From the NCBI GenBank assembly GCA_023136985.1, contig JAGLQD010000274.1, positions 1 to 6,719 on the forward strand: a stretch of 6,719 nt of DNA, read 5' to 3'. Below, piece after piece: positions 1-4,843 of the stretch; position 1 is the first letter of the stretch; each line of letters begins with the position of its first letter. The stretch is from Candidatus Sabulitectum sp. GTDB lineage: Bacteria; Fermentibacterota; Fermentibacteria; Fermentibacterales; JCC-6. The position numbers and the translations under genes are program-made. Below the pieces are notes generated by a model. That model did no database searches. It was not told the DNA's origin and was given only the letters and a program-made list of their open reading frames with translations.

Positions 1-435
1 AAAGAGCCATGATATGGTCAGCAGCGAATAGAGAACTATCATGTGATACCCTGCAAACAAGGGGTGGGCTAACGGAGTAGAGTTGCGCAACCCGGTCCAG
101 TGGAGCTGCTCCAGATACGGATGAACCAGACCGAAATATGGGATCATAAAAAATAGAGATAACCCCGACAGATTATAATCTGCCAGCCACATAGTGATAT
201 CTGTACGGGTTATCAATGGCAGAAGCAAGTAGAACAGGGGTCCCGCTGCAACAGCAGGAATAACACTGAACACCAGTCGCCTGGATTTGGGTAAACTCAC
301 TGCTGGAAGTGGACGCCGCAACCAGAAAAGAATCTGCAGATGGTAGGCGAGGATCGCAAGCCAGGCATTTGAGAAAACACACCAGAAAATTCCCACCGCA
401 AAATACGGGGCAAATATTTTAAGAATCCGTTTCAT
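1..435 (-). CDS. Partial multi-pass membrane protein, degenerate CPBP-protease-like (C-terminus cut by window edge)
   Basis: An open frame of 145 codons runs from an ATG at 435 off the left edge; an in-frame TGA lies upstream at 475-477. The protein is strongly hydrophobic, with likely membrane segments near residues 8-36, 54-76, 91-104 and 127-145. Residues 105-114 read HPYLEQLHWT and are followed by F127-x3-H131. This matches the order and spacing of CPBP-family motif 1 (EExxxR, often preceded by NP and containing W) and motif 2 (FxxxH). However, the second Glu is Gln110 and the Arg is Thr114, so motif 1 is degenerate; Glu109 and His131 are kept. CPBP proteins are intramembrane proteases or related membrane factors. 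Motif 3 would lie outside the window. The purine-rich AAGGAGAG at 457-464 is about 21 bases from the ATG, too far for a good ribosome site, and no closer ATG, GTG or TTG exists in frame. The gene is divergent from the DHOD-like gene. The coding call is fairly secure from length and hydrophobicity; the family call is tentative, and a plain uncharacterised membrane protein is the alternative. Confidence 0.72.
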   Translation of the reverse strand, partial: MKRILKIFAPYFAVGIFWCVFSNAWLAILAYHLQILFWLRRPLPAVSLPKSRRLVFSVIPAVAAGPLFYLLLPLITRTDITMWLADYNLSGLSLFFMIPYFGLVHPYLEQLHWTGLRNSTPLAHPLFAGYHMIVLYSLLTISWLF

Positions 436-505
436 ACTACTGATTGCGTTCGTCCCTCTCCTTATGCTCTGTAATCAAACTTGAAATAATCAAACCATAT
501 GATCC

Positions 506-533
506 TTCACACTTTTCCAATACATAGTATACA
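506..533 (+). promoter_or_regulatory. Putative sigma70-type promoter for the DHOD-like gene
   Basis: TTCACA (506-511) and TATACA (528-533) are separated by 16 bases, close to the -35/-10 consensus. Transcription would start near 540, giving a leader of roughly 165 bases before the start codon at 708. The -10 overlaps a GTATAC palindrome, so the complementary strand also reads TATACT at 531-526. That could serve the divergent membrane-protein gene, although no good -35 accompanies it on that strand. Read by eye only; AT-rich intergenic DNA gives such matches by chance. Confidence 0.35.
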
Positions 534-545
534 GTAATGGTTGCT

Positions 546-616
546 TTTCACCCACAGTCTTTACGCTTCAGAAATAAAAACTTTGAACATGATTTTCCCT
601 GAAGCTCACTGTGAAA
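546..616. repeat. Nested inverted repeats in the leader of the DHOD-like gene
   Basis: A perfect 7-bp inverted repeat, GCTTCAG (565-571) and CTGAAGC (599-605), surrounds a 27-base spacer. Inside it AAAT (572-575) can pair with ATTT (592-595), leaving a 3-base bulge. Outside it TTTCAC (546-551) can pair with GTGAAA (611-616); CACAG (553-557) and CTGTG (609-613) are an alternative outer pairing. The element lies just downstream of the putative promoter, so in RNA it would form a long stem-loop in the 5' leader. It could also be a DNA-binding site in a divergent control region. There is no U-tract after it, so it is not an ordinary intrinsic terminator. Confidence 0.35.
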
Positions 617-692
617 GAGGGCACCCCAGACCTGTTTTAATTCCGTCGGTACTGATATGTTTCTGCATAGAAATCTTAAGTATGTAACCAAC

Positions 693-701
693 AAAGAGGG
701 G
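693..701 (+). promoter_or_regulatory. Ribosome binding site fixing the DHOD-like start at 708
   Basis: AAAGAGGGG ends six bases before the ATG at 708. The alternative ATG at 657, in the same frame, has no purine-rich stretch at the right distance, and the 17 extra residues it adds do not resemble the family N-terminus. This decides the start in favour of 708. Confidence 0.7.
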
Positions 702-707
702 CAATCA

Positions 708-1679
708 ATGAACCTTTCAACAGTGTATATGAGCATGAAATTAAGAAACCCGATAATAGTAGCAAGCTGTGGACTGACTGGCACACCTGAAAAAGTGAAA
801 GCCTGTGCGGATGCCGGTGCAGGGGCAATTGTTCTTAAGTCTATCTTTGAAGAACAGATCGAAGCTGACCTGGGAAATATGGCTGGTGATGGAGCATGGT
901 ATCCAGAAGCTGTGGACTACATAAACAGCTACGGAATGCAGAATGCAGTTTCAAACTATCTTGAACTTCTAGAGAAATCCAGGAATCTCACAGACATACC
1001 GATCATGCCGAGTATCCACTGTTTTGGTAAGGGAAACTGGACCGACTTTGCAAAACAGCTGGAGAGTGCCGGTGCTTCAGCCATTGAGTTGAATGCATAT
1101 ATTCTTGCGTCTGATCCCCGTAGAACAGGCAGGGAGAATGAAAACACTATTCTTGATATAGTGTCTGATATCAAATCCCAGATAAGTATCCCTGTGGCAG
1201 TGAAGATAGGTTCTCACTTCTCCAGCATTTCTTCGTTTGCCAGTGAACTTGATGGTTGCGGTGTTGACGGTATTGTTCTTTTCAACAGATTCTTCAGAAT
1301 TGATTTTGATATAGAGAATCTGGCAGTTGTGAACGGCTCCATGTTCTCTACACCTGATGAAACAGAACAGGTTCTTCGCTGGGTAAGCCTGATAAGCCCG
1401 GTTACATCATGTGACATAGCTGCAACAACAGGAATACACGATGGTGAAGCTGTTATCAAACAACTGCTTGCTGGTGCCAATGCTGTACAGGTATGCTCTA
1501 CTCTCTACAATAATGGCCTGGGTGTAATAGCAGATATGCACGGATTTGTAGCAGACTGGATGAATCGTCACAACTACAACAGCATTGAGGACTTCCGTGA
1601 AAGACTCAGCAGCAGGAACAGTGGAAATCCAGCGGAATTCCAGCGGGTACAGTTCATGAAAGCATCTGTAAAGGCATAG
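708..1679 (+). CDS. Dihydroorotate dehydrogenase-like FMN protein (non-canonical, lacks SCPN loop)
   Basis: A complete 323-residue protein of the TIM-barrel DHOD family, about the usual length. It opens with MNLSTVYMSMKLRNPIIVAS, the typical N-terminus of the subfamily annotated as dihydroorotate dehydrogenase-like. Expected FMN-site positions are present: Lys44 after GAGAIVL, Asn129 in AIELN, Lys166 in IPVAVK, Asn193 in LFNRF, TTG at 240-242 and GANAVQVCSTL at 256-266. Class 1 DHOD enzymes have N-x-SCPN after the ELN strand, with Cys as catalytic base. Here Asn129 is followed by AYILASDPR, so both the Cys and the SCPN loop are absent. Such homologues usually coexist with a true pyrD, and their substrate is not established; FMN binding is likely, dihydroorotate oxidation doubtful. 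No pyrimidine genes are nearby. The gene is monocistronic within the window, diverges from the membrane-protein gene and converges with the signalling operon. I leave the symbol blank because calling it pyrD would be misleading. Confidence 0.92.
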   Translation: MNLSTVYMSMKLRNPIIVASCGLTGTPEKVKACADAGAGAIVLKSIFEEQIEADLGNMAGDGAWYPEAVDYINSYGMQNAVSNYLELLEKSRNLTDIPIMPSIHCFGKGNWTDFAKQLESAGASAIELNAYILASDPRRTGRENENTILDIVSDIKSQISIPVAVKIGSHFSSISSFASELDGCGVDGIVLFNRFFRIDFDIENLAVVNGSMFSTPDETEQVLRWVSLISPVTSCDIAATTGIHDGEAVIKQLLAGANAVQVCSTLYNNGLGVIADMHGFVADWMNRHNYNSIEDFRERLSSRNSGNPAEFQRVQFMKASVKA

Positions 1680-1712
1680 CAGTCCGGGAAGAAAAAACAT
1701 TTCGCAGTTATA

Positions 1713-4457
1713 TCAGGTATTTAAGACCTTTCTTACCATGGTAGTCAGATCCTGCAGTGCAAATGGTTTTTGAATAAAGTGAATACCCTCATCAAGTATT
1801 CCTCCGTGAGAGATTGCACCGGATGTGTAACCTGACATAAACAGGCATCTGGAACGTGGGCTGACAGTCAGAAGTTTATCTGCCAGTTCCTTCCCGTTCA
1901 TTCCCGGTAAAATCAAGTCGGTTATAAGAAGGTCTATTCTCGGAGTACCATTCTCAAATAAACAGATTGCCTCTACAGGTGACGAAGCCGCCAGTACTGT
2001 GTAGCCTGAGCGCTCCAGCATTATCTTTATAATTGTAAGCAGGGCTGGTTCATCCTCTACAAGTAAAATGGTTTCCTGCCCTCTTGTATCTTCATAAGCA
2101 GGGTCGATGTTTTTTCTGTGATCCTTAATTGCTCCATCATACCTTGGCAGATAAACAGTAAAGGAAGTTCCAAGACCAGGTTCGCTGTAAACATTAATGA
2201 ATCCCTTATTCTGCTTAACAATACCATACACCGTAGCAAGCCCCATACCTGTGCCTTTGCCAACATCCTTTGTGGTAAAAAATGGTTCGAATATATTATT
2301 GATGGTTTCTTTGCTCATTCCGCTGCCATTATCGCTCACAGTCAGAAGTACATACTCTCCGGGTATAAAGGCTGCATTGTCAATACAGTAGCTCTGGCTG
2401 ACCTGAACATTCTTTGTCTCTATGGTGATTCGGCCAGTACCGTCAATTGCATCTCTTGCATTAATACACAGGTTGGCAAGGATCTGATCGATCTGCGAAG
2501 GATCAACTTTTATCCGCCACAGATCATTTTCCGGTTTCCAGACTATCTCGATGTTCTCACCTATCAGCCTGTTAAGCATATTCAGCATTTCTGCCATGGT
2601 TTCATTCAAATCCAGTATCTCACGAGTAAACGGTTGCTTGCGGGCGAAAGCCAGTAATTGACTTGTTACTCCAACAGACCTTTCGGCAGCCTTTCTTATC
2701 TCCTCCAGATTGGCATACAGTGGATGAGAAGAGTCCATGCCATCAATAGAGATTTCAACATAACCCAGAATTACACCAAGCATATTGTTGTAATCGTGGG
2801 CTATGCCCCCTGCAAGCCGCCCGACAGATTCCATCTTCTGCATCTGTCTGGATTGCTCCTGCAGTCTGATCTCCCTGGTAATGTCTCGCTTTACAGCCAC
2901 ATAGTTCACGATGGAACCGGATGCATTAAACACTGGAGCTATACTGGCCTCCTCTGTATACAGCGTTCCATCCTTCTTCCTGTTTACAAGACGCCCGGTC
3001 CATGTTTTTCCGCTGGTAAGAATCTCCCACATTTTCTTGTAGAAATCATCACTTTGCTCGTTACTTTTCAGAATGCGTGGGTTCTGCCCTGTTGCCTCTT
3101 TACATGTGTAACCTGAAACCTTCTCAAATATTGGATTTACATACTGAATAAGACCTGCCACATCGGTAATGATGATTACCTCGGCCGCCTGCTTGATTGC
3201 CAGCATTAACCGTTCCAGTTCCAATGCTCTCTTTCTTTCCTCGGTGACATCAATAGAGTAGTACAGATACATCTCATCATTCAGAGGCACCCAGTTTACA
3301 TCCCATAGTCGACCTCGAAATTCGACCTCTGACTTGCTGATACTGCTCCCGGTATCAAGACAACGATTCGCCTGGCAGAATGAGCAGCATGTTCCCTTGA
3401 GTGGTATGCCGTACTTTTCGAAATACACCCGTTCTTCATCTGATATGAACTGAGAGTCTGTAAAGGTTTCCCAGCATCTTTTCCCGGGAAAAGCGCCGAA
3501 TTCAGCAGCAGCTTGATTTGATGATATGATTACTCTGTCTCTACCTACAAGCATAGCGGGGTGTGGAAGACTGTCCAGTAGCATATCCCTGTGCAATGCG
3601 TGCTCCGCCAGCTTTGACTCCGCATCTTTCCTGTCTGTAATATCCCTTTGTATCTCAAGTATGGCCATGGTATCCCCTGCTTTACTCAGAGGAACGGCTA
3701 TCACATCAAATACCTTGTTGCTCTTTTTACAATTCCACTCCCACTGCGCCTTCTTTCCGCTTAACACACTATTACTCCTGCAGAAGGAACACGGCTCATC
3801 CAGATCATTAAAATACTTGTAGCATTTTTTCCCTTCAAAGGGGCCGAAGTCCCTCTCAATGACCGAATTGACATACTGCATATTGAGATTCTCATCAATG
3901 ATGGAAACCCCGTCTGCCATGGCTTCAACAATGGTACGGAACTTCTCTTCACTTTTTACAAGAGCCTCATGTTCTTTTTCCAGTTCAATAACTTTCTTGT
4001 CAAGTTTTCTTCCCACAGAATGCTTGTACATGCTGTTAATCCGATCATTGCTTACCTTTAACTCAGGTGGAGTTTGAAACCTATCAGTAACAGATTCTGC
4101 CAGGACTTCTTTGATTGAAGCCAGAATATCTTGAGGTATAGAAGGCTTGAGGATAAATCTGACTGCCCCCAGAGCCATGGCCAGTTCTCTGTCCTTACGC
4201 TCTGTATAGGTGGCAGTGTAAAACACGAACGGAATATTTTTCAGAACAGGATCGGCTTTGGTTCTGCGACAAAACTCAAAACCATCCATCTCAGGCATCA
4301 TTATATCCGAAACAATAATATCAGGAGGGTTTGATCTTGCCAGCGTAAGAGCTTCAATGCCATTTACAGCAGTCTCCACATCATAATTCCCGCTTACAAG
4401 AACCCGCTCCAGCATTACACGAGAATCTTCAGTATCTTCAACAATCAGTACTTTCAT
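1713..4457 (-). CDS. Hybrid sensor histidine kinase, REC-PAS-PAS-PAS-HisKA-HATPase-REC
   Basis: A 914-residue cytoplasmic protein with no signal peptide or membrane segment. Domains in order: receiver at 1-118 (acidic pair E7/D8, phospho-acceptor D51, T81, K104); a charged helix about 135-170; PAS1 about 168-279; PAS2 about 287-410; PAS3 about 414-534, a classic PAS ending YVAVKRDIT; HisKA with H554 in GGIAHDYNN, a variant of the HDFNN box; HATPase with N-box N666, D709-NGSG, FEPFFTTK at 723-730 and GKGTGMG at 733-739; C-terminal receiver about 795-912 (E801/D802, D847, S875, K897). All catalytic residues are present, so autophosphorylation and transfer to D847 are expected. The N-terminal receiver suggests it is itself the target of another kinase, probably the linked membrane kinase. 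PAS1 and PAS2 share GK(K/R)C and CSFC motifs. The start at 4457 is preferred over the ATG at 4463: TGAGGA lies six bases upstream of 4457 but directly abuts 4463, and 4457 gives an ATGA overlap with the upstream receiver gene. No output domain is present, so the signal must pass to another protein. Confidence 0.95.
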   Translation of the reverse strand: MKVLIVEDTEDSRVMLERVLVSGNYDVETAVNGIEALTLARSNPPDIIVSDIMMPEMDGFEFCRRTKADPVLKNIPFVFYTATYTERKDRELAMALGAVRFILKPSIPQDILASIKEVLAESVTDRFQTPPELKVSNDRINSMYKHSVGRKLDKKVIELEKEHEALVKSEEKFRTIVEAMADGVSIIDENLNMQYVNSVIERDFGPFEGKKCYKYFNDLDEPCSFCRSNSVLSGKKAQWEWNCKKSNKVFDVIAVPLSKAGDTMAILEIQRDITDRKDAESKLAEHALHRDMLLDSLPHPAMLVGRDRVIISSNQAAAEFGAFPGKRCWETFTDSQFISDEERVYFEKYGIPLKGTCCSFCQANRCLDTGSSISKSEVEFRGRLWDVNWVPLNDEMYLYYSIDVTEERKRALELERLMLAIKQAAEVIIITDVAGLIQYVNPIFEKVSGYTCKEATGQNPRILKSNEQSDDFYKKMWEILTSGKTWTGRLVNRKKDGTLYTEEASIAPVFNASGSIVNYVAVKRDITREIRLQEQSRQMQKMESVGRLAGGIAHDYNNMLGVILGYVEISIDGMDSSHPLYANLEEIRKAAERSVGVTSQLLAFARKQPFTREILDLNETMAEMLNMLNRLIGENIEIVWKPENDLWRIKVDPSQIDQILANLCINARDAIDGTGRITIETKNVQVSQSYCIDNAAFIPGEYVLLTVSDNGSGMSKETINNIFEPFFTTKDVGKGTGMGLATVYGIVKQNKGFINVYSEPGLGTSFTVYLPRYDGAIKDHRKNIDPAYEDTRGQETILLVEDEPALLTIIKIMLERSGYTVLAASSPVEAICLFENGTPRIDLLITDLILPGMNGKELADKLLTVSPRSRCLFMSGYTSGAISHGGILDEGIHFIQKPFALQDLTTMVRKVLNT

Positions 4458-4843
4458 GAACATTCCTCAATTACTTCCCTGATCTGGCTGATGACTCTCA
4501 TGGGGTTGATTGGTTTCTGTATGTAGCCGTTGCACCCCAGACCAATCAGCTTTTCTCTGTCTCCTGCCATTGCGTATGAGGTCATTGCAATGACGCATAT
4601 CCTGCAGACATCGGTTTTAAGAGCTCGTATTCTTTTCAGAACTTCAGTACCTTCTATATCTGGGAGTTGTATATCAAGCAGGATAAAATCAGGATTCTGC
4701 TCCTGAGCCATCTGAAGCCCTTTCAATCCTGTATCTGCCCATATGCTTTTGAACCCGTTCATTCGCAGAAGTGTGGTGATAAGCACCATGTTGTCTTCAT
4801 TGTCTTCTATGACCAGGGCTGTGAGTTTCTTTTCTTCACCCAT
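4454..4843 (-). CDS. Single-domain response regulator (CheY/DivK-like receiver)
   Basis: A 129-residue protein made only of a receiver domain. Visible residues: acidic pair E13/D14, phospho-acceptor D57 in FILLDIQLP, T88 in VIAMTSYA, and K110 in GYIQKPI. The DNEDN start of the loop and the CNGYIQKPI ending resemble the DivK-type receivers often paired with sensor kinases. No output domain follows, so it acts by protein contact or as a phosphate shuttle or sink. It overlaps the upstream kinase gene by 8 bp and the downstream hybrid kinase gene by 4 bp (ATGA), indicating translational coupling. The start at 4843 is chosen because a strong AGGAGGAG sits four bases upstream. The in-frame ATG at 4876 would add 11 residues, lacks such a site and would run 41 bp into the kinase gene. 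It is most likely phosphorylated by the membrane kinase just upstream, the hybrid kinase downstream, or both. Confidence 0.95.
   Translation of the reverse strand: MGEEKKLTALVIEDNEDNMVLITTLLRMNGFKSIWADTGLKGLQMAQEQNPDFILLDIQLPDIEGTEVLKRIRALKTDVCRICVIAMTSYAMAGDREKLIGLGCNGYIQKPINPMRVISQIREVIEECS
4464..4469 (-). promoter_or_regulatory. Ribosome binding site of the hybrid kinase, inside the receiver gene
   Basis: On the minus strand TGAGGA lies within the last codons of the receiver gene, six bases before the ATG at 4457 and with no spacing to the ATG at 4463. It selects the shorter start. Confidence 0.65.

Noticed and set aside
173..382. Minus-strand 69-codon frame rich in Ser and Cys.
   Set aside because: It lies in a different frame within the membrane-protein gene, whose frame is open for 145 codons and gives a coherent hydrophobic protein.
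657..707. Longer N-terminus of the DHOD-like protein from the ATG at 657.
   Set aside because: It lacks a ribosome site and family-like sequence; the ATG at 708 has AAAGAGGGG six bases upstream.
548..784. Minus-strand open frame spanning the start of the DHOD-like gene.
   Set aside because: It overlaps the RBS and first codons of a conserved gene on the other strand and shows no family resemblance.
1680..1712. Possible bidirectional terminator between the convergent genes.
   Set aside because: There is an A-run (T-run on the other strand) at 1692-1698, but no stem of useful length flanks it.
2118..2657. Plus-strand open frame of 179 codons antisense to the hybrid kinase.
   Set aside because: It lies wholly opposite conserved HATPase and HisKA codons, has no recognisable domain and a biased composition typical of a shadow frame.
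2658..3116. Plus-strand open frame of 152 codons.
   Set aside because: It is antisense to the HisKA and PAS3 region of the hybrid kinase, with no motif and no ribosome site noticed.
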